A DNA stretch of 64,000 nt from NCBI GenBank assembly GCA_902729315.2, contig LR746276.1, forward strand, positions 4,820,669 through 4,884,668, in the 5' to 3' direction. The notes under the pieces are model-generated. The model ran no database searches. It saw nothing but the letters and a program-made list of their open reading frames with translations, and had not been told where the DNA came from. The DNA comes from Spirodela intermedia. Taxonomy: Eukaryota > Streptophyta > Magnoliopsida > Alismatales > Araceae. The position numbers and the translations under genes were made by a program. Positions 37,466-50,389 of the stretch are shown in pieces (positions within the stretch are counted from its first letter, which is position 1; each line of letters opens with the position of its first letter).

Positions 37466-39940
37466 ATCCCTAATTAAGTAGGCCTGTTGACAGCTTGTGA
37501 GGAATTATAAGCAGATTACTGTAAGACTAAGGGTTTGATTTACTGGTGTTGGAAATTACCTGATTCAGTGTTTGGTCCCTCTCATCGTTGAAACTCCTCC
37601 CACGCCTTCCTCCGACAGCATCAAGCTCATCAATGAAGATTATGGATGGTGAATACTTCCTGGCCACCTTGAACAGGTCTCGAATGCGAGCAGCCCCTCT
37701 TCCAACGAACAGTTCCACAAACTCACTCGCAGAGACTGAGAAGAATGGGACTCCAGCTTCCCCAGCAACAGCACGTGCTAGCAGCGTTTTGCCTGTTCCT
37801 GGGGGGCCCGACAAGAGAACGCCTCTGGGTAGCTTTGCTCCCAGCTTGTTGTAGTTGATGGATCCTCGTAAGCATGAAACTATCTATAAAAATAATACCC
37901 CAAAAGAAAACTATGTTAATTCGTTTTATCCAATGTTAAAAGAAAACATTGCAATTCATCAGGGAACATCAATGAGGATGAGAAATAGACAGCATTGGTT
38001 TTAAGGCAGAATGGCAACGGTGATAGAAGAAAATCACATAAAATGTCTATCCTCAGAATGAATGCAGAGAAACTGATTAGCAATCTTACTCAATCGTTCT
38101 GACGGCCATCTTTAACTAACACTATTTTTATTTCCATTACAAACCGGGAAAAAATTAAAAATCGGATGATTGTAATTTCCATTTCGTATCCAGCTTTTAA
38201 TGAGGTTTGATATATAGAAATATACAAATCGAAATCCTTTTCTTATCAAGCACTTCTGCTGAATTTAGTCCAGCAAGTCTTTAGATATCTTAAAAACTAG
38301 ATCTGCACCACCCACGAAAAGGATTGAAGGGCATGCCTAACATATTCCAAAAGGGATGGGGTTACCATCTTCGGCAAAAGAGATATTCGTATGCTATCTG
38401 GAGCTTCAAATTTTCTAAAAATCACTGTAGGCAACTTTTGTTGTGACAATGAAGAAGAAGCTGATGCAGAAAGAGAGTTGTCATGGACTCAGTGATCACT
38501 CTATTACATTATCTGCATTTCTCAACTGTGAAAACTGATTGATTTTTTACCAATCATTTCAGAATCCTTTTCTATTGTTGTTCCATGGATAACTCAACAA
38601 TTCGCTAAGGTGATAAAAGAATGGATTATATAATAATGAATTACAGATGAGAAAATATGATATTGGTCATCACCAAGAGCCTACTAGACACTGATCAACA
38701 GCTCATATACCTAGCATCGTCATGAGGAAATAATCTCTGTTCTCGCTTACATCCAACACTTACATGCAAGAAATTCATTTGTTTATCATCAGAGAAATTT
38801 ATTACCATAAATATAGATTCAAATCATTGTAAACATCGACTTATTGGGGAAAAAGTAATCTTTTAAGATTAAATTGTGGAATGGCGCAGGAGAAAACAGA
38901 AAACCCACCTCCATGAGCTCTGCCTTGGCAGCATCAACACCCTCCACGTCATCAAAGTCAACCATCTGGGTAGTAGGCCTTCGCTTCTTAGCAGGGCTGT
39001 TGGCAGCAGAGATTTGGCGATACAGCAACCACATCAAAGGTGTCAAAGGAATCCACAGGGTCAAGATGGTGATCACAAGGCCCCTCATTGCCATAAGAGC
39101 CGACTGAGGAGCTGAGCTGTACACCGCCCCTTTCTCTCTCATTAAACTAAGAAGGAAGTTCTCATCATGGTCAATCTTCCTCGTAGAGAACTGCCACTGC
39201 GGGAGAGAACTACTTCTTTCCCCCCCGGTCGTCACGGCAGGGCCCAATGTCCTACCTGATGTTTCCAACGTGTCATCACACTGAATTCCAGGCTCCGAGG
39301 GTACGGATGTTGGATCATGAGGGACCACAGAGTGCTTATTGTAAAATATACGACGAGATCCCTCTTCGAAGAGCACTTTAGAGACATACCCACCTTGCAG
39401 ATCCGTCACCAAATCCGAGTAGGGGACGATCCTGGGGGAAGGAACCGCCGTCAATTTCAGAAACAGCGCACAGAGACCCAGAGCCACAGAGATTGAAGTC
39501 ACCAAGACAACAATTCTGAAATTCCTGTGCATAAACTGTCTCACTTGCTCAACCGAAGCCCGAAAGGGTAGCCTCCGCAGTCTCGAGAAAAGCAAGCGGA
39601 ATCTTGGACGCAGCCTAAGAGAGAATGGCCTCCGCCTCCGAGAATTGGCCCTACTCTCAAGCCGCACACGGGTTCTCCTCTCCTCACTGCTTCTGCTCAA
39701 ATTGGAAACGATATTTCTGTTGCAAGAAGAAATCGGTCTCGTCTTGGACCGGTGCCCATCTGAAATAAGAGGGCAGAGAAGAAGAGACGCAGAGAGATAT
39801 CCGCATTTACTTCCCAAACGAGCGAACTTCTCTACTCGTACTCTGAGCCTGACTTCGGCACACGAAGCTGCCGGCTTAGATAGGCAGTAAATACGAGTCC
39901 CCATCGTCCCACAGCTAGATGGAACAGAAAAATGGGCCAT
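35817..39940 (-). CDS. FTSHI3: FTSHI3-like plastid AAA+ protein without protease domain (presumed inactive FtsH)
   Basis: Exons are 38909-39940, 37560-37883, 36880-37180 and 35817-35992, all with GT-AG ends, giving 610 residues. The start is the first ATG (MAHFSVPSS). The N-terminus is Ser/Arg-rich like a plastid transit peptide. Membrane segments lie at about 143-163 and 287-307, the usual FtsH pair. The AAA+ domain has Walker A GPPGTGKT (370-377), Walker B IIFIDELD (425-432) and RPGRF with both sensor/finger arginines (484, 487). After [13 protein letters not shown] the protein ends about 70 residues later at EFLGYQTLS. There is no HEXXH zinc site and the M41 peptidase domain is absent, not mutated. 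This matches Arabidopsis FTSHI3 (At3g02450) in length and layout as I recall it. The pore-loop motif reads FVGRGA instead of FVGVGA. Plastid FTSHI proteins act as non-proteolytic subunits at the envelope. The last exon lies inside a duplicated unit. Confidence 0.9.
37388..37463. repeat. (CT)n microsatellite in FTSHI3 intron 2
   Basis: About 37 uninterrupted CT dinucleotides lie within the intron 37181-37559. On the gene's strand this is (GA)n. Confidence 0.95.
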
Positions 39941-40729
39941 TTTCCCTCTTTCTTCTTCTCTTTGGCAATACCTCGAGCACTTCAAACGCGATGTAAGATC
40001 CCCCGATATAGAAACAGCAGAAGAATCAAACTACGCTTCGCAAGAAAAAAACTACACCGGCTGGCCGTCAACAGAATCGAAATCACTGCCTGTGAGAAGG
40101 GCGGGTGCAGGAACATCAGCTACCAAAACGCCACGCCCTGTCCTCCGACCTCCCAGAAAATGACCAGAGAGCGGACTATTTCTCCCCCACATCCTTTCGA
40201 GAGGAAGTCGACCCCACACCTCCCTTGGCCCAGACGTGGGACGAAGAAACTTGTTCTCCTCGTGGGTCTCTGTTTATCCACAATATCCTTCCTTTTTCCT
40301 GCCAAGGAAAATGCCGCTAGGACGCACGGCCGGACACAACTACCGAGTACTGCTCGAAAAACGGATCTTTAACGGGTTCTAAATCCTACGGTTCCTCTAA
40401 ACGGTAACGGGCTTTCCTTGGGTCTCATAATACACCCATCAGTGTCCCCAGGTAGGCCATGATCAACGAGAGAAGCTCCAAGTAGCAGGAATTCCATAAC
40501 TGGTAGCAGATGAGGTGGCCAGCCCAAGAGTTGGCACACTCTCTTAGAAAGTTGTTTACAAATTTGTGTCTTTGAATAGGATCCGAAGTACCATGTCAAC
40601 AAACATAAGTGTAGGTCAACAAAGTGGTGCACTCATAATTCCCATAGTTTTCTGTGTGGCACTCTTCACATGAAATAACTAGGTCAAAAGAGTGGAAGTC
40701 TCATTAGTGACATAATTCTACATAGTGAA
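39941..40729. other. FTSHI3 5' flank
   Basis: This is unique-looking DNA that must include the FTSHI3 5' UTR and promoter. Reading frames on both strands (for example 39932-40372) overlap the gene's 5' end and have no motif. Nothing else is recognised before the LTR at 40730. Confidence 0.45.
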
Positions 40730-42452
40730 TGATAAGCTTTTATTATCATGAGTTAATAATTAGTAAATAATATAGTTTAACCTTAACTCATGATAAATAG
40801 ATTTATATTTGTGTTAAATTATGAAAATTAGTTTTTAATTAATTAATATGAATTTTTGGCTAATTATGTGATTTTTTTATAAATTTATATAATTTTATAG
40901 TCTTATTTTTTAGATAAATAAAAAAATAAATTAAAATAAAAAAATGATAAAAGGGAGGGACTCGCTGATTAGTCACACTCGCAAGTAGGTCAAAAGCACA
41001 ATCGGGGGGGAGCTGTGAGCAGAGGCTCAAGAGGCTAGGACCAATGGGGGCACGTGTGCGCCACTCCCCTTCTACGTCACTAGTGGCTAGCCGACTATGA
41101 GGCAAGGAGTGGTTATACATGCAGGAGAAAGAGACTCATTATTTGTAAATGTGATATTATTGTATATTCATCCAAAACTTTAGCACAAAAGTGATGTGAG
41201 ACTAAACCTGCGTCACACCTTCCCCTAAAAGACTTTGAAGATTTTAATACTTAAACTATCCCTTAATTATAATAGAGATATACCATAATGATGTCACTTG
41301 ATGAAGGTATTATAATACTTATTTCAATCTCTCTCATATAAGCCCACAACTGGTGGGGCTTCAAATCCTCCCAGATCTAAAACTTGTATTTTTATTTGAT
41401 TAACACAATTTTTCTACAAATCACCAGTCAAGGATTAGGTTGTCAAAATTATTTGATCATTAGTAAAAATCTCGTCAACGCGATTCATAGAGTATTGTTA
41501 TTAAAATTATTAAATGATTCACGATAAAAGGATTGCGAATCCATTGAATAAATTATCTTCAATTGATCGATGAACAAACTGTTGTTAGGAAAAGGACGAG
41601 TCACCACCTCCTAAGAGCGTACCGGATACGATGAAGAGCCTCTTCTTGCTGCGCAAACATAAGGATAAAGCTCCCTAACACGCGCTCCACCTTCATTCAG
41701 TTCCTTTTCGTCGGGTGACAGTCGCTAGAGAGCCACAAAGTCGTTGTTTTTTCGCTCTGCTAGGTGACAACCATCGAAGATGATTCAACAACTCGTTTCA
41801 TTGATCTCTAGATTACGCAAAGAGATCTAGAAATTGCCCATGTGTCTTTGTCTAAGGAGAGTTTTCGAAGTCGAAGACACTACACGATGATCTTTTCGAA
41901 TACTTAGAATTTCAGTGCATCACCAATGCATCGTTACTACAACGCTAGAACTATGTTCTCCTGCTTTCAATTTAATTTCCACTTCATTTAATAATTTGTG
42001 TGATTTAAATTTATCAAGCTATACTTCATTCAATTAAAATTCTTTTGACTTTCATAGATCTTAATTTGATCAATTAAATCATCTATAATCACTTGCATAA
42101 GAATTTTTAGGCAAAACTCAATTTCCATTCAATTCGTGTTCATTGAGTGCTGACATCATCCAAACGTCCGCACCCTTATTTCTATTTTTTGTAAATTTTA
42201 TATATTTTATTTTCATTTTTAGTATAAAATTTATAAAAAATTATATCTTTGAGACAAATTTTGAAAACTTACCTAATATTATATTACATCCTTGTGATCG
42301 ATTTAGAAAAATAGTATTATTTTTGGAAGTTTTATTGAATTATAATTGATATATTTGTTCAAAAATACTTCTAAATATCATAAAATTGATATTTTCTAAT
42401 TTTATAAATTTTAAATTTACGTGATTTACTATACGACGACTAAGTCACATCA
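40730..42452 (+). mobile_element. LTR (plus orientation) of the long-LTR family
   Basis: It starts TGATAAGCTTTTATTATC and ends CTAAGTCACATCA, and it matches 7966-9713 and, in reverse, 50776-52413 over its length. After the end comes AATTTTAGTATTGTTGTC, which resembles the primer-binding-site region found next to the LTR end at 49763. The copy may therefore be the 5' LTR of a plus-strand element that is otherwise lost, and not a true solo LTR. Confidence 0.75.
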
Positions 42453-42777
42453 AATTTTAGTATTGTTGTCAAAAAAAAGAGACTTATGAAAGTAAAAATT
42501 CATAAATCTAAAAAAAATATAATTAAAAATGATGCACTTTTAGACATTGAATTCTTATATCAAGTATTTAAGAATGATGTCAAGCACTTAAATGTTTAAG
42601 CATTTCTTTGAATAACAATCTAGACTTCACTTCTTCTGTTCACATCTTTCTCACTTCTTCACTCATAAATATATTTACAAGATGTTTCAATTATCAATAC
42701 TCATTTAAGAATAATATTTTGATCCTATATTTCACTTTTTTCATGACTTGATTTTTGAAGTTTGCACAATATTTCTT

Positions 42778-42779
<2 letters not shown>

Positions 42780-42808
<29 letters not shown>
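42780..42808. repeat. (TA)n microsatellite
   Basis: About 14 TA dinucleotides lie in the non-coding left part of the retrotransposon region. Confidence 0.95.
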
Positions 42809-42812
<4 letters not shown>

Positions 42813-43410
42813 GATAAGTAGTTTTTCATGTGGACAAATTTTGACAATAAGAATAATGTCTCACACCCTCCATAGGTACTTTTCATTTTCAGGGCTCTCA
42901 CTTTATCCACTTATTTTGTAGTAAGTATTTTTCTATGCACGATTTTCAACAATGAGAATGATGTCTCACACCCCTATGTGTACTCTTTATTTTTAAATTT
43001 TTCACATTGTTTTCTCTTTTTTTCTTCGAAAAGTGATTTCTCCTCACAAGTCTTATAGATTATGGTTCAAAAATCTTTATTAAACTCAAATAATCAATTA
43101 AATTTTAACATCAAGTAAATATTATCCATCAAGATCATGAAGTAAAAATCTGTAAAATCAAATCTATGTTATCTATCATGTATCCAAAGAGTATTCCAAC
43201 ATTTCATGCTGTTAAATCATTCTTTTAACTAAATAATAATCTTCCTAGTATCTTTTGGTATCAATCAATTTAATTGATTTAATTTTTCGTGCATGCAATA
43301 TGATGTAATAAATTTGTAAATTAGATAGTTATGACAATTCTGCTTTCTATTTTCAATTCTATTTTTAGCAACAATAAATTTGTCAAAAATAAATCAAAAT
43401 TATCATCTTT

Positions 43411-44104
43411 ATAGTTGTAATTTTAAATTTCAGCAATATATGTCTAGGGGGTTGAAATGTGAGAAAAGGGTCTCTAGAATTTCAAATTTCAGACTACTTT
43501 TTCTCTATTGTTTTTAACAATCTGTTATTTTTTACAGAAAATTAGAAAATAGATGTTGTAGTTTTTGCGGAAAAAAATTTAGTTGTTGTTCTAAGTGAGC
43601 ATGAAAAAAAATACAAACACATGTTCTTAATCGTCCTACAGTATAAATTAAGAATTAATACTTCACCCACCAACTTAAAAATAACATTGTCCTCAATAAC
43701 ACAGAAAAATTAGAATAGAATATATAGAAAATATAATTTTCAAATGAAGCATGCATATATAGTTGTAATTTTAAATTTCAGCAATATATGTCTAAGGGGT
43801 TGAAATGTGAGAAAAGGGTCTCTAGAATTTCAAATTTCAGACTGCTTTTTCTCTTTTCTTTTTAACAATCTATTGTTTTTTACAAAAAATCAGAAAATAG
43901 ATGTTGTAGTTTTTGCGAAAAAAAATTAGTTTTTGTTCTAAGTGAGCATGAAAAAAAATCCAAACACATGTTCTTAATCGTCCTACAGCATAAATTAAGA
44001 ATTAATACTTCACCCATCAACTTAAAAATGACATTGTCCTCAATAACACAAAAAAATTAGAACAGAATATGTAGAAAATATAATTTTTAAATGAAGCATG
44101 CATA
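43411..44104. repeat. Tandem duplication, two 348-base units
   Basis: Units 43411-43758 and 43759-44104 are nearly identical. Both contain AGTTGTAATTTTAAATTTCAG, GGGTTGAAATGTGAGAAAAG, AAATAGATGTTGTAGTTTTT, AAACACATGTTCTTAATCG and end with GAAGCATGCAT. The array lies in the region after pol of the gypsy element. Confidence 0.92.
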
Positions 44105-47100
44105 TATACAAAGTTAAGTACTAAAAATGTTGTCATAAATGATAAAGCTCATAAAGACATCCCCTCAACCTCGTTTTTAATTTTCTACTTCATCTTACAC
44201 TCCTTCTCTTGCACTTTTTGAAAAAAAATAAAAAATAAATATAGAAACAAGTACTGCAAAATTTTAAGAAAAATAGAGCTTAAAAAAATAGAATAAAATA
44301 AAGACCATGGGTTGCCTCCCATATAGTGCTGAATTTAATGTCTCAAACTAGACACATTAATCTTACTCTTGAATTTCTTTTAATAATAAAATTTCTTTTT
44401 CTGCAAGTCATTCATGTTCTATGTAATGTTTAAGTCGTTGTCCATTTACCTTACAATTATGATCACTTTTAGGATCTTTAATTATTATAGCCCTATGATC
44501 ATATGTCTCTTCCACCACATAAGGTTCTATCCATTTTGATTTTAATTTTCTTGAGAATAATTTCAGCCTATAATCATATAACCACACTTTTTGTCCAACA
44601 TAAAAAAAAATTCTGTTAATATATTTATCATGAAAAGTTTTAGTTTTTTTATATATATTCTATGATTTTTATAAGCTTTATTCTTCAACTCCTCTAGTTC
44701 ATGTAGCTAAAAATTTCTATGCCCACTAGTTAATTTTTCATCTATACATAAAAATTTTATAGCCCATAATGCTTTATGCTCTATTTCCACAAGAAGATGA
44801 TATGACTTTTCAAAAATGAGACTACATGGAGACATACTTATGGGATTTTTATAAGCTGTTCTATAAGCCCATAATACATCTTATAATTTCGTGAGTCATT
44901 CTTTTCTATTTGGTCTAACTATTTTTCTCAAAATTCTCTGAATTTCCTTATTTTCTACTTCAACTTGTCTATTTGTTTGGAGTTAATATAGAGTAACTAC
45001 TCTATGTGTACTTCATTCTTTTTCAACAGTTTCTTGAAATATTTATTTGTAAAATGTGTTCCTCCATCACTAATAATCACTCTAGAACATCTAAATCTTG
45101 AAAAAATATTTTCTTACACAACTTTCATCACGATTTTATGATCATTAATTCTAGTAGGAATAGCTTTCACCCACATAAACACATAATTAAGAACAAGCAA
45201 AATATATTAATATTTTTCAGCTGATGGAAAGGGCCTCATGAAATTTACTTCCCATACATCAAAAATTTCGACTACTAATATGTTACTCATGGGCATTTCA
45301 TATTTTTTACTCATTACCTATAGATTGGCATGAAATATATGTTCTACTAAATTCTATAGAATCTCTAATGATTGTAGGCCAATAAAAACCACACTGAAAT
45401 TTTTTTTAATTATTTTTCGTCCAAAAAAATGTCATCCATAGTTAGATGAATGGCATATGTTAAGAATGCTATGATATTCTTCTTCAAGAACACATCTTCT
45501 TAAAATTTGATCATTACCCAAGTAATATAAATCAGGATCATGTCAAAAATAATTTCTAATCTTAGAAAAGAAATGATATTTTTTATTCTTATCTCACTAT
45601 TCTGAAATTTTGCTAGAAACCAGAAAATTAATAATATGTGCATACCATGGTGATGGTTGATGTTGAGCTGCCATCAATTGTTCAACTGAAAATGCATCTT
45701 GTAAAGGTGTTGCATTTATTCCTGTATCACTCAATCTAGAAAGATGGTCAGCAACAATATTCTCGAAACCTTTTTTATTTTTTATTTCTAAGTTAAATTT
45801 TTACAACAATAAAATTCATCTTAATATACATGACTTTGCATCTTTCTTATTTAACAAATATTTTAATGTCACATGATCAGTATAAATAATAATTTTAGTT
45901 CTCAAAATATATGATCTAAACCTTTTTAACAAAAATACTACAGCTAACAACTCTTTTTCGGTTGTGATATAATTTAATTGAGCATTAGATATAATTTTAC
46001 TAACATATAAAATTACTATGAGTTTTGACTCTTTTCTTTATTTTAGAACAGCTCCCACTACATAATTCGATGCATCACACATTATTTTAAAAGGAAGGGA
46101 CCAATCAAGAGCTTGTAAAATAGGTGCCTCAGTAAGTAATTTTTTTATTTCAAAAAAAGACTCAAAACATTTCTCATCAAAATTAAAAGGCACATCCTTA
46201 AATAATCACATGGTGAAAGGTTTAGAAATTTTTGAAAAATTTTAAATAAATTTTCTATAATAACCTACATGACCCAAGAAAGATCTAGTCTATTTTACTA
46301 AATTCGGAGGTTTCATTTTAGATATAATATTAATTTTTACTCTATTCATCTCTAAACCTTTTTCACTCACAATATGACCCAACATAACTCCTTTTCTGAT
46401 CATAAAATGTGATTTCTCCCAACTCAAAATTAATTTTTTCTCTATATGTTTCTCAAGTACATGCTGTAAATGATTTAAGCATTCATCAAATGATTCACCA
46501 ACAATAGAAAAATCGTTCATAAAAATTTTCATATATTTTCTAGTCATATCAAAAAAAATAAACAACATACATCATTGAAATGTGACTTGAGCATTACATA
46601 GACCAAAAGGCATGCGTTTAAAAGTAAAAGTACCAAATAAATAAGTGAAAAGTTGTTTTTTCTTATTCTAAAGGATTTATAGAAATTTGATTATAACTAG
46701 AGTATCCATCTAGAAAATAAAAAAAGTTTTTCCAACTAATTTTTCTAGAATTTGATTAGTAAATGGTAGGAGAAAATGATCTTTTCTAGTAATTGAATTT
46801 AATTTTCTATAATCAATACAAACCTTCCAATTGGTAGTTAATCTTATTTGTATTTCATCCCCATTTTCGTTTTTTATAATCGTGATCCCTAATTTTTTTG
46901 ATGCCACTTGTGTAGGACTAACTCGTTTGCTATTTGAAATAGGATAAATAATATCAGTAGTTAACTACTTAAAAATTTCTTTTTTACGATTGCCATCATG
47001 TTAGGATTTAATCTTCATTGTGGTTCCCTATTAGTTCTAGCCCCCTCCTCTAGATATATACTATGCATGTATACACTCATATCAATGCCCTTAAGATCAT

Positions 47101-49762
47101 CTATTTTTCAATAAATAGCCTTCTTATTTTTTCGAAGTACATCTAATAATTCTTCTTCCTATTCATCACTCAAATCAGCTGCAATAATAACAAGAAATGA
47201 ATTATTTTTCTCCAAAAACATATATTTTAAACTAGAGGGAAAAGGTTTCAACTCTAAATTCAGATGATCTTCTTCTTTCTTTTCTCTCAAATTTATATTT
47301 TCTATTTTCTCTAATTCCTCTAGCACATAGTCATCAATAGCATATGGATCATCAAAATCATCTAAAAGATCTATGGTATAACAATCATATACTTAAGATT
47401 TCTTAAGATCATTTGATACCTCAAAAATTTTAATTTCTACTGATTGATCTCCACATGAAATGTTCTCAATACTTGTGAGAAAATCAATATTTATGTTTTT
47501 TGTATGTAAAAATAGTCTCTCTAAGATGATCGGTGTATCATAAATTGTGTATTAAAATTTATTTTCAGCACTACAAAATCAGCTAAAACTTTACATCTTT
47601 TAATTGTCACTATCACATTTTATAAAATACCTTTAGAATGTTTTATGGATCTATCAACAAAGTGTCAAGTAATGCATTCTGAAAAATGAATCCATCAATA
47701 TCACATGAAATTAAAGGGACATCAGTATCTCTCAATTTACATGATAATTGATTTAATAATAAAGCATTGGCATACATAGATAATTTTTCTACTCTATGTG
47801 CCTTTTTTAGTGTATACATTTTTTTCAAAACTCTAGCATATTCAAGAATATGTTTAATGACAATGAGTAAAGAAAGACTAATTTGCACATCTTGTTAAAT
47901 TTTCTTTATTTCTTCATTGTGTTCCTTTTTCTTTCTTTGTCTAGGCTCTAGAGCTTTAAGAAATGGAATGGTTGTCCTCTCTTTTGAATTTTCCTTGGTA
48001 AAATCTATAAAATCCTCTTCTACTTATATTTGATTTTGTTTTGGTCTGTCCACGTTTTTCTTTTCTTCTAATATTTGGGGATAAGGATTAGGTATAATCT
48101 TCCCACTCCTTAATACATTCATTGTCCTAACATTTTATTTCATATATTTTTTCTTAGATTCATCTTACTAAACTCACCTTGCTGAAATCCTATTGTTGGG
48201 CAATTCCTTGGATTTTCTATGGGCTGACTAAGTAGTTGTTCATCTTCTCTTTTATTCCTAAGAGCCTCTATAATTTGTTTCTACTGCAACATCATTCGGT
48301 TCATTATTTGTTGCATCATTTGACTCATTTACTACATCATATCCATAAAATCAGGTTGGATTTAAGAGAGTTGATTTTTCTAAAATCTATGTTCTTATTT
48401 TAGGTAAAATTTAAAATTTGAATTAGATCTAAGTGCTTTTGGATTTTAAATATTATTTGGGTTTCTCCACGAAAAATTATTCCCCCAATTAGGATTATAA
48501 GAATTAGAAAAATATTCTCTATTTTTACTAAAATCGTGGGGTACTTAGACTTGCTCTTGCCTAAGCTAAGATGATTGATCTAAATTATAATATTGAAATT
48601 CAAAATGATCATTTTCACCATACATAGGGCAGACACTATATGTATTCAATTGAAGGTTAGGAGGTTTTCTAATATTCTCAATAAGTAAATCATTTTTTTC
48701 TAATATTTGACTAATCTGATTAACCTCATTTCTTAAATTAGAATCATCATCATGATGTAATTCATAAATTCATCTATTCTTATCCTTGTCATATAACTCA
48801 AAAGAGACGATCTCTAAAATTTTCACTTAAATTCTCATAAAAGGTGTAAACTTCATTAAGAGTTTTCTCCATAAAAGCTCATCCACATATAGAATCAACT
48901 ATATTTCTATGTTGTTTTAATAATTCATCATAAAAAATTCTATTTAAATCTTTGAATTTTTGGGTATAACATGATGAAGACATTGTCTAAGTAAATCTTT
49001 GAATTTTTCTCATGTCTCATGCAAAGTTTCTCCTAATCTTTAAGAAAAACTCCACATATATTTTCTCATATTTTGAGTTTTTCTTAAGGGATAAAATTTT
49101 CGAAGAAAGACATGTTCTATGTCTTTCCAACTAGTTAATTCTCTATTTAATGTGGATAGTCAATGACTAATTTTGTCCCTAAGTGTATGAGGAAATAATT
49201 TCATCTTAATAATTTATGGTGTAACTTAAGGGAGATTAACTAAATCACAAACCATATAAAATTTTTCTAAATGCTAATGAGGTTCTTCTAAAGGCAATTT
49301 ATGAAAATTAAAAAATATTTGAAAAATTCTTAAATTTATTTCGAATTTAACATTGGGTGCTAATGGGACTCTAATATTGAATGCTCTTTGAAATGAATCA
49401 GGGATATAATGATTTTTTATGGTCATAGGATTGTTCTCAGTTTGACCTATACTTCCTTCAAGATCTATCAAAATTAATTTTTCTTTTGAATTTTTAATTT
49501 TGAATGAAATAGTGAAAAGATTTTCTAGCCTTGGATGCAAGGGCCTTCTACCATGCATAAAAATCAATAAATTCAAAAACAAAGTTTAATAATTATTACC
49601 CTCCTTCAATATACTCTAGTCCTTGCCTTGCTTCTCTTCATTCTCCTTTTTTTTTTGACAAGAAGAAAATAAAACAAGAGTTAATTTTTTTGTGTACTTT
49701 AAGAGAAAAATAGAAAAATACTAAATCTTATGTAATACATCCCTAGCAATAGTGCATAAATT

Positions 49763-50389
49763 TGATGTGATTTCGTCATTGTATAGTAAATCATGCAAAT
49801 TAAAATTTTATAAAACTAGAAAATATTAATTTTTAGACATTTAAAAGTATTTATGAAAAAATATACTAATTATAATTTATTAAAACTTTCAAAAATAGTG
49901 ATAATTTTTTAGATCAATCACAGATATGTAATATAATATTAGGTAACTTTTTAGAATTGTTTTCAAATAATATGATTTTTAATGAATGTTATACTAAAAA
50001 ATAAAATATATATATATTTAAAATTCACAAAAAAGAAAAATAAGGGTGCGGACGTCAAGATGACATCAGCGCCTAACGAATACAAATCAGACGAAAATAG
50101 AGTTGTACTTGATGATTCTTACATAAGTGATTACAAATGATTTAATTGATCAAATTATGATTTGTAAAAAGTAGAAGAATCGTAATTAAATGAAGTATAG
50201 CTTGGTAAATTTAAATCACACAAATTATTACTAAATAAACTAAAAATTAAATTGAAAGTAGGAAAATAGAGTTCCGACATCGTGGCGACAATGCATCAAT
50301 GATGCACTAGAATCTTGAGCATTCAGGAGAATCGTCATGTAGTGTGTCCATGGCCTCGAAGGTTCTTTGTAAACAAGAATGACGTGGAC
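49763..50389 (-). mobile_element. Partial LTR (minus orientation), likely 5' LTR of the Athila-like element
   Basis: It starts TGATGTGATTTCGTCATTG and runs parallel to the start of the reverse-oriented LTR at 50776, including the GCGGACGTCAAGATGACATC motif at about 50047. It breaks off after AAGAATGACGTGGA, where sequence of the opposite orientation begins. The remaining LTR portion is missing. Confidence 0.75.

Larger units (their letters stand above)
42453..49762 (-). mobile_element. Decayed Athila-like Ty3/gypsy retrotransposon interior (gag-pol)
   Basis: On the minus strand the order is PBS-like sequence, gag, protease region, reverse transcriptase, RNase H, integrase, then a long non-coding tail. 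Gag-like frames lie at about 49582-49274. RT fragments at 46907-46710 and 46568-46290 show the Athila-type block KNENGDEIQI...VCIDYRKLN and, later, IFMNDFSIVGESFDECL and GVMLGHIVSEKGLE. The catalytic motif is MNDF where FMDDF is expected, so an essential aspartate is lost. The end of integrase is at about 44600-44410 (VWLYDYRLKLFSRKLKSKW, VNGQRLKHY). Many stops and frame breaks make it dead. Next to the LTR end at 49762 the minus strand reads TTGCTAGGGATG, a decayed form of the Asp-tRNA-type primer site of Athila elements. Confidence 0.88.

Noticed and set aside
38819-39985. Longer FTSHI3 start at 39985
   Set aside because: The upstream codon is TTG. The first ATG in this frame is at 39940, and the sequence before it is not transit-peptide-like.
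43411-44104. CRISPR-like array
   Set aside because: There are only two long units, no spacers, and the context is plant DNA. It is a simple tandem duplication.
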